Origin: Capsicum annuum
Taxonomy: Eukaryota; Streptophyta; Magnoliopsida; Solanales; Solanaceae
Assembly (NCBI RefSeq): GCF_002878395.1
Contig: NC_061119.1
Location: 42,131,680-42,195,679, forward strand
DNA: 64,000 bases
Reading direction: 5' to 3'
Position numbers and translations under genes: made by a program. This document shows positions 34,301-46,605 of the stretch, one piece after another. The notes under the pieces are model-generated. The model was not told the origin of the DNA and did not search any database. It worked only from the letters and a program-made list of their open reading frames with translations. Within the stretch, counting starts at the first letter, position 1. Every line of letters begins with the position of its first letter.

Positions 34301-35762
34301 GTACAAGTTGTTATGGTTGTTAAATGAATAATGAATATAATAGACCTAGCCTTGTTAAAGATTAGTGATATTGATGTCTAGTGTGTAATGCCGTTTGTTT
34401 CTTAAATGAAGACTTAGATAATTATGGTGCTAGCTAAAAAATGGCGTAGTTAATAGATAGATAAGTGGGTTGGTGTTATGAAGCTTCTCACTATGTTGAT
34501 GACTTGTTTACTTTTGATAACTAGGAATTAATTGTTAATTAATAATTGTGGTTTAGTTGTGTATCTTGACTAAATGAGTATGTTGGCTACTTAGTAGATA
34601 ACATTAGTAGCTAGTTTGTGAAGTAGGAATATATGAGGAATTTGTTAGGCAAATGGTTGGAGACTCTATGATGACTAGAAATTTTATGGCTTAATAATAA
34701 ATGGTGGTTAGAGTAATAGAGACTAGATCGACTATATTAATGAGTTAGATGTCTAAATGACTATATAACTATAGTTATGATTAAATTGATTTCATTGACT
34801 CGATTTGTAATAAATGATGATGATTATGGGACTTGGAAAATGGTCGTTCATGCAAATATGGGAATCGTGGTAAATGTCAGTTAGTTATGTTTATACATGC
34901 TCTTGATCTGTTGATGAATTGAGCTATTGGTGTACTCTCTGGTGGTATGGGACATGGTGATAAGTCCTTTACTTTGTGTTCTTTTGGGTGTACTTCCCAG
35001 TGTTATGGGATGCCGTGGTAATTTCTTTCACTTTATGCTTTAATAATTGTATTCATGTTAAACTCGGTATTCATGTGATTGTAGTTGTATGTATGTTGTT
35101 TAACATTTTTTATGCAGTTATTCATTGTGTCTGATGGTTGTGGTACATTTAATATGAGATATTGTATAATTATTCTAGTTGAGTATTATTTTGTACAATG
35201 ATGATGGAGATGATTCAGGCTCAATTCTACACCTTAACTTATGTTATTGTCTTACTTTATATCATCTTTATATCATAATTTAACTCAGTTGGACAGTGAT
35301 TCCAATTGAGTACTCGTTGCTTTGGTACTCATACTACACTTCTGTATATTTTTTGTGCAAACTCGAGTACTATTTGCACCACTGAGTTCAGATCGTGTTG
35401 TGTTGATCTTCTGAAGATTGGGTGAACATTTGGAGTTTGAGTCACCCTTTTTCCCCTTTTATCTTTACTCTGTCTTTTGTAATCGAGACGAATGCATAAG
35501 ACTATTTAGACTTGAAATTGTAATTCTTGTTATCTAACTTAGATGTTCTTGTACTAATATTACCAGGTCATGGGAATTGATATCCTTAGTTGTTTATCTA
35601 TTTTGGAACATTGTTGTTATTATTGTTGTGATCATCTAATGTAGCCCTTGTTGCGAATTTCTACTAGGGTAACCCATTATCGTAGCTCTGGGTTGTAGTG
35701 TTGTCTTATCTACTAGTGGGTTTTAGTAGGTGTCATCACGATTCGTGAGTCGGGTCGTGACA
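31345..35762 (+). repeat. 5' LTR of element B
   Basis: Collinear with 50961-55379 throughout, including a 39/78-bp minisatellite (33532-33890). A duplication-like TCTTC follows at 35763. At 31840-31960 lies a GC-richer patch (GTGAGCCACGATCGCAGCC) shared with the 3' LTR at 51490-51560. No host gene. Confidence 0.85.
33532..33890. repeat. LTR minisatellite, 39-bp monomer in 78-bp dimers (5' LTR copy)
   Basis: Alternating 39-bp halves, GATGATGTGATTATGCCCGG... and GATGTTATGATGATTCCCGG..., form a 78-bp higher-order unit, about nine monomers in all. Being a multiple of 3, the period keeps frames open and gives a spurious 89-codon minus ORF. Confidence 0.9.
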
Positions 35763-35848
35763 TCTTCATAAGTTATGTCTTATTGAAAACAATATCAAAC
35801 AATCATCAATGATATCTTTGATATAATATAGCGCTCAATAGAGTCTAT
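35763..35848 (+). repeat. Duplicated copia flank inside element B
   Basis: TCTTCATAAGTTATGTCTTA...ATAATATAGCGCTCA matches 55380-55465, the copia sequence just after the 3' LTR, with about six differences in ~80 bp. It sits where the PBS should be. Beyond 35850 the two diverge. Confidence 0.85.
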
Positions 35849-36025
35849 ATTATTAGTATAGAAGCAAGCGTCTAATAAAGTCCTACAGATCGAAATATTG
35901 ACGTATGTTTCCTATCTTCGAGAAGCTATAGGACATTCTTAGGAATCCTTCACTTCTTTCACTTATATCGTGCTTAGGGTCTGGGTTGGCTTTTAGGATG
36001 TTTTCTTGACTTAACTCTTTCACAG
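35849..36025 (+). other. Leader of element B
   Basis: Non-coding sequence between the flank duplication and the gag ATG. No PBS-like motif is visible. Confidence 0.5.
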
Positions 36026-36657
36026 ATGCCCAGGACTCTTGGTTCAACTATGCGTGATGAGGGTCCCAAGACCCAGCCTAGGGATCTTTCCCCTATTTGA
36101 GGATATCTTCAAGATGTGTCTCCAGTAAAGGATCAGGATGGGCCTCCCCTGAACCCCATTCCTATACTTGAGCCAGAGATTCCTCCGCCAAAGCCAGTGG
36201 TGGGCCAAGGACCAGCCCAGGCTCTACTAGGTTTTATCCCCTCTTCTTTGCTTAGAGATGTCTTGGTTTAGTTGTTGGGTATTGTTGATGGTTTACAGAC
36301 TACTGGGGTAAGAGTGCAGCCTGCAGCTGCAGCTTCTAGATTTGAGGTTCCTCCTATGCCGACAGTTGTTCAGTCGGTGGTTTCTCAGCTAGTTAGGACC
36401 CAGCCTTCTATGTCTAGTGAGGAGCAAAAGATGTTGGGTAGGTTTTTGAGGTTTGCTCCTCCTAGATTTTCTGGTGCTCCTGGAGAGGATGCATTTGAGT
36501 TTCTGATTGCTCGTGAGTGTAGGCTTTATGGATTAGGCCTCGTTGAGACTCATGGTGTAGATTACACCATATTTCAGTTGGATTTGTCTGCTCGTCATTG
36601 GTGGAGAGGTTTTATGAGTTCTAGGCTTGTTAGATCTTCTCCCCTTTTATGAACTCA
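36026..36657 (+). pseudogene. gag: gag of element B, 5' part (interrupted by element C)
   Basis: ATG at 36026 opens MPRTLGSTMRDEGPKTQPRD in the same frame as the long open segment 36272-36652. Two in-frame stops lie between. The segment contains RFAPPRFSGAPGEDAFEFL and FQLDLSARHWWRGF, the capsid-type retrotransposon Gag domain. Reading stops at the element C insertion. The frame resumes at 46606 (QFSNMFLEKYMSCSLRDQLR), so the two halves were once contiguous. Non-functional. Confidence 0.85.
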
Positions 36658-39110
36658 TTTAACACGCCAAAAATGGGTCCCAAGACGTCACACTGTGCTC
36701 AAGACTAAGAGTAGTCTCAAGCTAACCCTGTAAGCCTTTTTCTGAAGTTGTAACTCATAATGGAGAAATATAAACATAAAATCAATGTGGAAGTCTATAT
36801 GATGTAAGCTGAAATTATCTGAACGTAATATCTGATAATATTTGACTCAAAAGTCTGGACAATCAACACTGAAAATCTGAATTTAAACAAGCAGTCTGAC
36901 AAGCCTCTACTACCAGCGACTAGGGAACCACTGAGACAAACCCCCAACTGACTTGAACTGACTATAAATACTAAAGTAACTACTTTAAAAAACTGGAAAG
37001 CTGAATAACTGGGTTCTCAAACTATGAGGACTCACCAATGGTCGGGATGTAGATGGAGATGCTCGAAATCACTCACGCTGCTAAAACTGAGCACCTGAAC
37101 CTACATTATTAAATAATGTAGCACATAGACATATATGTGGATCAGTACTTCTGGAATGTACTGAGCATGTTGGGGTGAATGCATAAGTAAAATAGTGAGG
37201 GAATATATATCTTTCTCATAAACGATGTATGCTAAGTATAAATGGCTCACCTTGGCTTGAGTTATTGAAAGTTGTAAGCATAAACCATGAATAGTAAAAC
37301 ATACTATATGAATATTGTGAGCCACCACACTTAGTTCTAAATTTGTACTTGAAATCTATTTTCAAATCATGCATGCTAAGTGTAGGAAGGACTCACTTTT
37401 ATCATATGAAAACTAAAAGCTGAAATTCTGTAAGTAGTGTCCTAAGTAGGACCATATCTGAGCAAATTCGTGAGTCTTCACACTTAGTTTCTAGGAGTTA
37501 TTCTGTTATTCTATATTAGGAATTAAGTTATTATGCTTTAGGGAGGTTCTTCTAACTGACATACACTATGTGAGCTTTCATAGTTTCCAACGTCTAGTTC
37601 CCTTATGGGAAAACCTCATGTTGGGAAGAGGGGTCATACTCTTGCCAAGGAGTATAGTGATCATAATCTATATTTGTTGTCCTTATAAATGGGAATAATT
37701 TGATATTCTAAACCTACATCGGCTCATAGTTTTGGGGTATGTGAACATACCTAACTCGGTGCTAAACACTACTCTCTTTAATCTGTATGCTCATTCTGTA
37801 GGAAATCAACTTTAAAACTAGTATAAGGGTTTATAATAAAAACCAATCATGTATTTGTTTACTTTAAACTGTAAATAAATCTGTAAAGTGGATTTCATAT
37901 CTTAGCTGAGATCAAAAGATCAAATCTTGATCAAAATCTGAATATAGCTAATCATAGGGTGCTTAAAGCATAGTCATTCTTGAAATGTCAATATTCAAAC
38001 TAGGGATTAGTAACCCATGCATCAAATTCATGTAAAATCATCATAAAGTTCATGCTAAATAATGGAAGTTTTGAAAATTCAATTCTAAATCTATAAAATA
38101 AAGTCACACACATAAAAATACGAATGTAGACATGCAATTCAACATCTAAATCACTTATAACATCATAGTCTTCAAATTGTGATGAGTAGGTATAAACCCC
38201 AAACTGAAATTCATATAATATCATGAAAAATTCAACTTTAAAACTAGTTTTGGGCACAAGGATGAAAGGAGTATCCTTGTTCATAACCCCACATACCTTA
38301 ATAGATGAAGAAGCTTGAACTTTGAATTTCTATTTGTGCTCTTGAAGATCTTGAATTGGGAACCCTGAATCTTGGGTTATCTAGGAAAAAGAATGGTGAA
38401 ATTTGGATTTCTTGTGGTTTAACATTTGAAGCTATAGGGTTTCTTGGAGAGAATTTTGGTGACTAATGAGTGTATTAGGCTTAGAATAGGTTTAATCTTC
38501 TATTTTTCACAATTTGGGGGCTTGGAAAAAGAATAATTTGGACCTTGGAAAATTATGTTTGGAACTGAAGTCACAATTTTGCGCCTCAGTGGGATGCAGC
38601 ACCATTGCGGCGGCTTACTGGAAAAGGGACGAGTGTAATTTTTCATAGCAATGTGATGCGATGCTATCGTATTGCGTCACTAAAAAATAGACGAGTGTAA
38701 ATTTTCACTCCACCGTGATGTGGAACTATCGTTTCGCTTCACTGGAAACAGTATGAGTGCGAAATTGTACTCCGATGAGACACGGTGCCTACTCCACCAC
38801 AATTTCTGGCGCGATATAGGCCAATCGTGGTGGCTTACTGGAAAGGCACGAGTTGGATTTTGGGTGTCACCGTAATGCATCCAAATCGCAGTGCTTCACT
38901 GGAAAAAGGAAGAGCGCGATGTTGGGCTTCACCGCGATGCGACCAAATCCCAATGAACTACTGCTTCTCACTAAAAGTATCATAACTTCTCACCCGGGTA
39001 TCGAATTTAGGCAAAATTGGTATCATTGGAAAGTTAAATCAATTTTCTTTAAAGTTGACCCTTGATACACTAGGAGCTAAACATAACTAAGAAAAGTATG
39101 GGGTATTAAA
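36658..39110 (-). repeat. 3' LTR of element C (left copy)
   Basis: Collinear with 44061-46600; the 87-bp length difference is mainly a deletion near 39040 relative to 46480-46540. Plus-strand start TTTAACACGCC is a mutated form of TGTAACGTCC. It includes a GC-rich degenerate repeat patch at 38580-38970. Confidence 0.9.
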
Positions 39111-39113
39111 ATA

Positions 39114-39127
39114 TCTCCCCCTTGGGA
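39114..39127 (-). other. Polypurine tract of element C
   Basis: The minus strand reads CAAGGGGGAGATAT directly before the LTR start (TTTTAATACCCC). Confidence 0.75.
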
Positions 39128-39349
39128 ACATTCGTCCTCAAATGAGACTACTTAAACTGAGGATACTGAGGAACTGAGACTATATACTAGTATGCACAAC
39201 TGAAACAAACTATATGATTGAATATAAAACATAATAAGCGACTGAACTAATCTTTGAATGCATAATTTGACATGAAAATAACCATAGGGCTGAAATTGAG
39301 ACTGGAAAAGAACTGATTTAAGGAAGACTATTACCTTAGGCTGAATTTG

Positions 39350-40360
39350 AGTTTGTGGAGAAGAGGTCAGGATACTTGGTTCACATGTCTGCTTCTACTT
39401 TCCAAGTGGTGCCCTCAACAGACTAATTTGTCCACAGAACTTTGACCAAGGGAACTTCTTTGTTCCTTAGTCTACGTATCTGGTAATCAAGAATCTCTAT
39501 TGGAAGTTCTTTGTATAAAAGTCTATTCTGTATATCTGTGCTTTCTAGAGGGACTACAACAGCTAAATCATCCATACACTTCTACAATAAGGATAATGGA
39601 ACACTGGGTGAACTGATGACAAGTCTTCAAATAGCTCAAGCTCATACGTTACCTTTTCAGATGACTCAATATCCTATAGGGACCCACGTATAGGGGACTA
39701 AGCTACCCCTTTTTTGCCAAATCTCTTCACCCCTTTATGGGTGAAACCTTCAAATAAACAAAATCATCAGCTTCAAACTCAAAATCTCTCTTTCTCATAA
39801 CTGCATAAGATTACTGACGACTCTGAGCTTCCTTCAATCTCTCTCGAATCAACTGAACTTTCTTCATTGCTTCATATACCATATCTGTCCCTATCAAAGC
39901 GGCCTTACCCACTTCAAACCAATCGATTGATGACCTACATCTCCACCCATAAAGAGCCCCAAACGGGTCCATTTGAATACTAGAATGGTAACTATTATTG
40001 TAGGCAAACTCGATCAATGACAAGTGGTTATCCCAACTTTCTTTGAGGTCAAGAGCACATGCCCTCAACATATCCTCTAGGGTCTAAATGGTCCTCTCTT
40101 CCTAACTATCTGTCTATGGGTGAAAAGCTAAACTGAGACAAACTTAGGTACCTAAACCCTTGTGAAAGTCTTTCCAAAACTGAGAGGTAAACTGAGTACC
40201 CCTATCTGAAATGATGGACAAGGGAACTTCGTATAATCTAACCAACCCACCGATACACAGCGTAGCATAATCTTTAACTGTATAGGACGTATGGACTGGC
40301 AAGAAGTAGGCTGATTTGGTCAATTTTTCTACAATAACCCAAATCAAATCATGTTACTGA
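39350..40360 (-). pseudogene. Integrase and chromodomain of element C (broken)
   Basis: Core pieces: 40347-40144 (VEKLTKSAYFLPVHTSYTVK, SIISDRGTQFTSQFWKDFH with the second catalytic Asp) and 40071-39811 (LRACALDLKESWDNHLSLIE, LYGWRCRSSIDWFEVGKAAL). Between them lies a frame break in the stretch that carries the catalytic Glu. Downstream scraps of the GPY/F module (SPMKGVKRFGKKG) and a chromodomain (39350-39520) are visible with stops. Confidence 0.8.
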
Positions 40361-42216
40361 TGCGAATAGGGTAATCCTATCACAAAGTACATGTTCACAT
40401 CTTCCCACTTCCAAGTGGAAATACCAAACTCCTGCAATATTCCACCAGGTCTTTCGTGTTCTACCTTAACCTATTGACAAGTTTCACACTTGGCAACAAA
40501 TTCAGTGATCTCTTTCTTCAGACCACTCTACCAATAGATTTCCCACAAATCGCGGTATATCTTGGTGGCTCCTGGGTGATTAGAGTAACGCACACCATGC
40601 ACTTCTGCCATAATTCGCTGCTTCAAATCGTCAACATATGGCACACATAATCTACTCTGGTATCTCAATACACAATCTCCCCCTTGGGAGAAAACCACTA
40701 CCTTTTGGTCTTTAACTGACCCCTATAGTTTGACCAAACTTGAGTCCTTATCCTGCTTCTCTTTCACTTCAGAAACTAGAGAGGATTCTGAACTACTCTG
40801 AACTCAAATATTTCCTTCAGCTGAGTCAACCAACCTCACACCCAATCTAGCCAACCGGGGAACTTCTCAAAATAATTCTCTTTTATCATTCTCCATATAA
40901 GCAAAACTGCCCATAGACAGTCTACTACGGGCGTCTGCTACTACATTGGCCTTGCTCGGATGATATAACGCACTTATGTCATAATCCTTCAACAATTCTA
41001 ATCACCTTTTCTAACTAATATTTAAGTCCCTCTAAGTAAACACATATTGCAAGCTTTTGTGGTCTGTGAACACATCGATATGCACCCCATAAAGATAGTG
41101 CCTCTAGATTTTCAATGCAAATACAATAGCATATATCTCAAGGTCATGGGTAGGGTAGTTCTTTTTGTGAGGCCTAAGTTATATAGAGACATAGGCTATA
41201 ACCTTACCTGTCTGCATCAAAACACAAACAATACCGGTTCTAAAAGCATCATAATAGACAACGAATTCATCTATACCATCAGGTAACGCTAAAACTAGGG
41301 CAGAAGTGAGTGAGTCTTCAACTCCTGAAAACTCTTCTTATGGGAATCTGACCACTGAAACTTAACTTTTTTCTAAGTTAATCTAGACATAGGGATGCAA
41401 TATATTAAAAACCCTTAATAAAATGTTGGTAATAGCCAGCTAAAACCAAGAAACTCACTGGAAATAATATGACCGATAAAAGCTACTAACCTTAGCCAAA
41501 ATTCATATTTGCTAAATTTAGTGAACAACTGGTGATCCCTAAGAGTTTGAAACACAATTCTAAGATGGTCTGCGTGGCCAACCTCACTACGAGAATAGAC
41601 AAGAATATCATCGATAAAGACTATGACAAATATGTTAAAATGTTATTTGACACTCTTTTCAGCAAATCCATGAAGGCTGCTGGGGCATTTGTCAGCCCAA
41701 AGAACATGACTAGAAACTCAAAATGACCATAACAGGTTCTGAAAGTTGTCTTTGGAATATAACATTCCCTTACTCTAAGCTGATGATAGCGGATCTAAGG
41801 TCTATCTTGGAGAAGTAACTTGCACCTTGGAGTTGGTCGAATAAGTTGCCAATCTTAGGAAGAGAATATTTGTTTTTGATTATGACTTTATTCAGCTGAT
41901 GATAGTCAATGCATATTCACAAAGAACTATTTTTCTTTCACACAGAATAGGATGGAAGATCCACATTGAAAGACACAGGTCTTATGAAACCTTTATCTAA
42001 GAGGTCTTTAAGTTGCTCTTTTAACTCCTTAAGCTCGACTAAAGCCAAGCAATATGGATGAATGGAGATGGGCTGAGTATCTAAAAGAAGGTCAATACCG
42101 AATTCTATTTTCCTATTGAGAGGTACCCCTGGCAAATCTTCAAGAAAAATTTTAGGAAACTCATTGACTACACGGACTGACTGAACTGTTGGAGCCTCAT
42201 ACTTAGTGTCTTTCAC
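40361..42216 (-). pseudogene. pol: RT / RNase H of element C (broken)
   Basis: The cleanest piece, 42216-41938, reads [39 protein letters not shown] and LKDLLDKGFIRP, the start of gypsy RT. From there to about 40900 the palm, thumb and RNase H are readable only in short pieces on the minus strand. The H2C2 finger of integrase begins around 40560-40480. Confidence 0.75.
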
Positions 42217-42960
42217 TCAAACTAGATGATAGACGCACCCTTTTGATATTATCTTTTTGGATTTAAGGTAGGATATGAAATGAATCTTGGGAGACACTGA
42301 ATTACCTTCCCACTCAAAGGCTGGTTCACCAGGAAACTGAAACTTTACTACTCGAGTGCAATAATCTATAGATACATAACAGGAATAAAGCCAATCCATA
42401 CCAAGAATAATGTCTAAATCGACCATGTCTAACTCTATTAAGTTTGCTAAGATGATCTTATAAAGGAAAGTGCCAACTAACTCACCTACCAGGGTAGAAC
42501 TAAGAAGGGCTTAGGGTGTTTTTCAGGATTTGCCCCAAAATTTACTACAACTAATGGGGTTGCATAAGAGATATTTGACCCGGGTTCTACCAACACATAA
42601 ACATCAATATCAAAGATACGAAGCACACCAGTAACAACATCTGGTGAACTCTCCTTCTTCTGATGGAATGGTAAAGCATAAAACTGATTCTGGTGCTAAC
42701 CACCACCGGTGCTGGATGATGCGCCTTAAGGAGGGACTGGATGACTTAGAGAAGCTGGTGCACTAGTATCCTAAGTCTGGGGACGAACATCCCTGTCTTT
42801 CTGCTTAGCATACTGATACTCTTTGATTCTATGACCCAACTTGCCACAACCATAACAACCTTTCTGTCCCAATAAGCACTCACCAAGATGGGTCTTACCA
42901 CACTTAACACATGAAGGATAACTGGGTTTTCAACTAATAATATCTGATACCTGGACATAA
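42217..42960 (-). pseudogene. Nucleocapsid and protease of element C (broken)
   Basis: A zinc knuckle reads CYGCGKLGHRIKEY at about 42860-42815, with the last Cys replaced by Tyr. The protease tail IILGMDWLYSC followed by VSIDYCTRVV appears at 42426-42217, whose stop separates it from RT. Confidence 0.7.
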
Positions 42961-44040
42961 AAGTTTTACCCTATTGCTTATGCCTAGCTCTGGGGGTAGG
43001 AGCACTGGTTGAAGATGGTGCTGGCATAGATGAGTGACTCTAAAACTATGAATGATTTCCCCCTCCAAACCTTATCTAGCCATATTCAAACTGTTTGGTT
43101 CTAGCCATCTTATTTCTCTTCTGTCTTTCCTTCAACTTTTTTGCCTTAATCTTTTGAGCATGAATCATCATCCTAGCAAGATCCATATCCCCAATAAGTA
43201 TGGCAGTCCTACACTCTTTAAAAACAAAACCAAATACTCCAATAACAAACTTACTCATGCTCGATCTAGGGTCAGGCATCATGTCAGGGGCATACTTAGA
43301 CAATTGATTAAACTTAAGGCAGTACTCTTTCATTGTCATCGAGCCCTTCCTCGGGTTCATAAACTCCTCTACCTTAGATTTTCTTAATACACGTGGAAAG
43401 AACCTGTCTAGAAATACATCCTAATTTACCTGCCAACTCATAGGAGTTGCATTCTCACCTCTACCATTCTTCTACATAACCACCCAATCAATACCACATC
43501 CATCATCCTATAGGATGCCAACTCTACACTCTCTTCTTCAGTAACATGCATAATCTGACTGATCTTTCTCACCTTATCTAAGTAAAGTTATGGCTCCTCG
43601 CCTGCTTTTGACCCAAAGAACTCAGGAAGATTCATTCTCATAAAGTCATAAATTTTGGCTGCTATTAAATCATCATTCTGCTAATATGGGACTGCCTCTT
43701 GATAGTTTCCTTGAATATTGGCAGTCACAACCTGGGCCAATGCCTGAAAGGTAACCCAAAACTTAGCATGGGATACATTTTCATTCAGAGGGTCAACAGA
43801 AAGAGGTGAATGGTTATTATTTCTATGTGTATTAGCTCAGTGGGGAGGTATATTCAACTATCACGTAAGATAATGATTTAAAAGCAGACAGAGACATTGT
43901 AAGCACGATAGATCATAAAAGAAAGGGATGATTTCTTAAAATGTCATGTAGCCTCTTGCTCATAAATGTGGCGCACTTCACACCCATGATCAAGACTCTA
44001 CGTAACATAGATTTTCTGACTCCCTATGACTCTTATAATC
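42961..44040 (-). pseudogene. gag: gag of element C (broken)
   Basis: The open segment 43360-43076 reads MTMKEYCLKFNQLSKYAPDM, SMSKFVIGVFGFVFKECRTA and DMDLARMMIHAQKI, the C-terminal part of Tekay Gag capsid. Upstream to 44040 the N-terminal part is degraded. Confidence 0.8.
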
Positions 44041-44047
44041 TTAGGCT

Positions 44048-44060
44048 CTGATACGAATCT
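44048..44060 (-). other. Primer binding site of element C
   Basis: The minus strand after the LTR end (GGGACGTTACA) reads AGATTCGTATCAGAGCC, a one-to-two-base variant of the Met-type PBS TGGTATCAGAGC. Confidence 0.75.
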
Positions 44061-46600
44061 TGTAACGTCCCAAAAATAGGTCCTAAGATGTCACATGGTG
44101 CTCAAGACTATGAGTAGTCTCAAGCTAACCCTGTAAGCCTTTTGCCGAAGCTGTAACTCATAATAGAGAAATATAAACATAAAATCAATGTGGAAGTCTA
44201 TATGATCTAAGCTAAAATTATCTGAACATAATATCTGATAATATTTGACTCAAAAGTTTGGACAATCAACACTGAAAATCTGAATTTAAACTAGCAGCCT
44301 GACAAGCATCTACTACCAGTGACTAAAGAACTACTGAGACAAACCCCCAACTGACTCTAACTCACTATAAATACTAAATTAACTACTTTAATAAACTATA
44401 AAGATGAATAACTGGGTTTCCGGACTATGAGGACTCACCAAATATTGGAATGTAGATGGAGATGCTCGAAATCACTCACACTGCTAAAACTGAGCACCTG
44501 AACCTACATTATTAAATAATGTAGCACATAGACATATATATGGATCAGTACTTCTAGAATGTACTGAGCATGTTGGGGTGAATGCATAAGTAAAACAGTG
44601 AGGGAATATATATCTATCTCATAACGATGGATGCTAAGTATAAATGGCTCACCTTGGCTTGAGTTATTGAAAGTTGTAATCATAAATCATGAATAGTAAA
44701 CCATACTATATGAATACTGTGAGCCACCACACTTAGTTATAAATTTGTACTTAAAATCTATTTTCGAATCAGGCATGCTAAGTGTAGGAAGGACTCACTT
44801 TTATCATATGAAAACTAAAAGCTGAAATTCTATAAGTAGTGTCCTAAGTAGGACCATATCTGAGCAAATTCGTGAGCCTTCACACTTAGTTTCTAGGAGT
44901 TATTCTGTTATACTATATTAGGAATTAAGTTATTATGCTTTAGGGAGGTTCTTCTAACCAACATACATTATGTTAGCTATCATAGTTTCCAACGTCTAGT
45001 TCCCTTATGAGAAAACCTCACATTGGAAAGAGGTGTCATACTCTTGCCAAGGAGTATAACCTAAGCTAAGTGATCGCAGTCTTTATCTGTCATCCTTATA
45101 AATGGGAATAATTTGATATTCTAAACCTACATCGGCTCATAGTTCTGGGGTATGTGAACATACCCAACTCGGTGCTAAACACTACTCTCTTTAATCTGTA
45201 TGCTCATTCTGTAGGAAATCAACTTTAAAACTAGTATAAAGGTTTATAATAAAAACCAATCATGTATTTGTTTACTTTAAACTGTAAATAAATCTGTAAA
45301 GTGGATTCCATATCTTAGCTGAGATCAAAAGATCAAATCTTGATCAAAATCTGAATATAGCTAATCATAGGGTGCTTAAAGCATAGTCATTCTTGAAATG
45401 TCAATATTCAAACTAGGGATTAGTAACCCATGCATCAAATTCATTTCAAATCATCATAAATTTCATGCTAAATAATGAAAGTCTTGAAAATTCAATTCTA
45501 TATCTAAAAAATAAAGTCACATGCATAAAAATGCGAAAGTAGACATGCAATTCAACATCTAAATCACTTATAACATCATAGTCTTCAAATAGTGATGAGT
45601 GGATATAAACCCTAAACTAAATTTCATATAATATCATGAAAAATTCAACTTTAAAATTAGTTTTGGGCACAAGGATGAAATGGGTATCCTCGTTCATAAC
45701 CCCACATACCCTAATACAAGAATAGATTAAGAAGATTGAACTTTGAATTCATATTTTTGCTCTTGAATATTGTTTCTTGAATATCTTGAATTTGGAACCT
45801 TGAATTTTGGGTTATCTTGGAAAAAAAACAGTGAAATTTGGATTTTTTGAGGTTTAAGATTTGAAGCTCTAGGGTTTATTGGAGAGAATTTTGGTGACTA
45901 ATAAGTGTATTAGGCTTAGAATAGGTTTAATCTTCTATTTTTCATGATTAGGGGGCTTGGGAAAAGACTAAATTGTCTCGTGGAAAATTAATTTCGGAAC
46001 TGAAGTCTTTATTTTTCACCTCAGTGCGACGCGGCGCGATTGTGATGGCTTACTGAAAAAGGGATGAGTGTAATTTTGCACTATAGCGCAATGTGATGCT
46101 ATCACGTTGCATCACTAAAAAATAGACGATGTGAATTTTCACTCCACCATGATGCGGTACTATCACGTCGCTTCATTGGAAACAAGATGAGTGTGAAATT
46201 GCACTCCAATGCAACGTGGTGCCTATTCTACCGCGATTTCTGGCGTAACACTGGCTAATTGCGGTGGTTTACTGGAAAGGAAAAAGTAGGATTTTGGGCA
46301 CCACTGTGATGTGGACAAATTGTGGTGCTTCACTGTAAAAAGGACGAGCGTGATAGTGGGGTTCACTGCGACGCGACCAAATCACAGTGAACTACTGCTT
46401 CTTACTAAAAGTGCCATAACTTCTTGCCCGGGTATCGAATTTAGGAAAAATTAGTATCGTTGGAAATCTGACTCAATTTCCTATAATTTGGTGGATCTTA
46501 AGTCAGAAAATTCCATACGTATCAAGAGTTATTCACTTTTAAAGTTGACCCTTGACATACTAGGAGCCGAATGAAACTAAGAAAAGTACAGGGTAGTATA
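44061..46600 (-). repeat. 5' LTR of element C (right copy)
   Basis: Plus-strand start TGTAACGTCC and end GGGTAGTATA, next to ACTCA. Shares the GC-rich repeat patch (46015-46400) with the other copy, where many CpG sites have decayed differently in the two LTRs. Confidence 0.9.
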
Positions 46601-46605
46601 ACTCA

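Larger units (their letters stand above)
36658..46600 (-). mobile_element. Element C: Tekay/Del-type chromovirus (minus strand), nested in gag of element B
   Basis: Flanked by a perfect ACTCA duplication (36653-36657, 46601-46605). Direct LTRs lie at 36658-39110 and 44061-46600. On the minus strand the PBS (44048-44060), gag, protease, RT/RNase H, integrase with chromodomain and a polypurine tract (39114-39127) follow in order. At ~9.9 kb the element is structurally complete but riddled with stops. It is the innermost and so the youngest layer of this nest. Confidence 0.9.

Noticed and set aside
1310..46600. Elements A and C as copies of one family in opposite orientation
   Set aside because: Both are Tekay-type and share pol motifs, but their LTRs show no obvious shared blocks by eye, so they look like different families.
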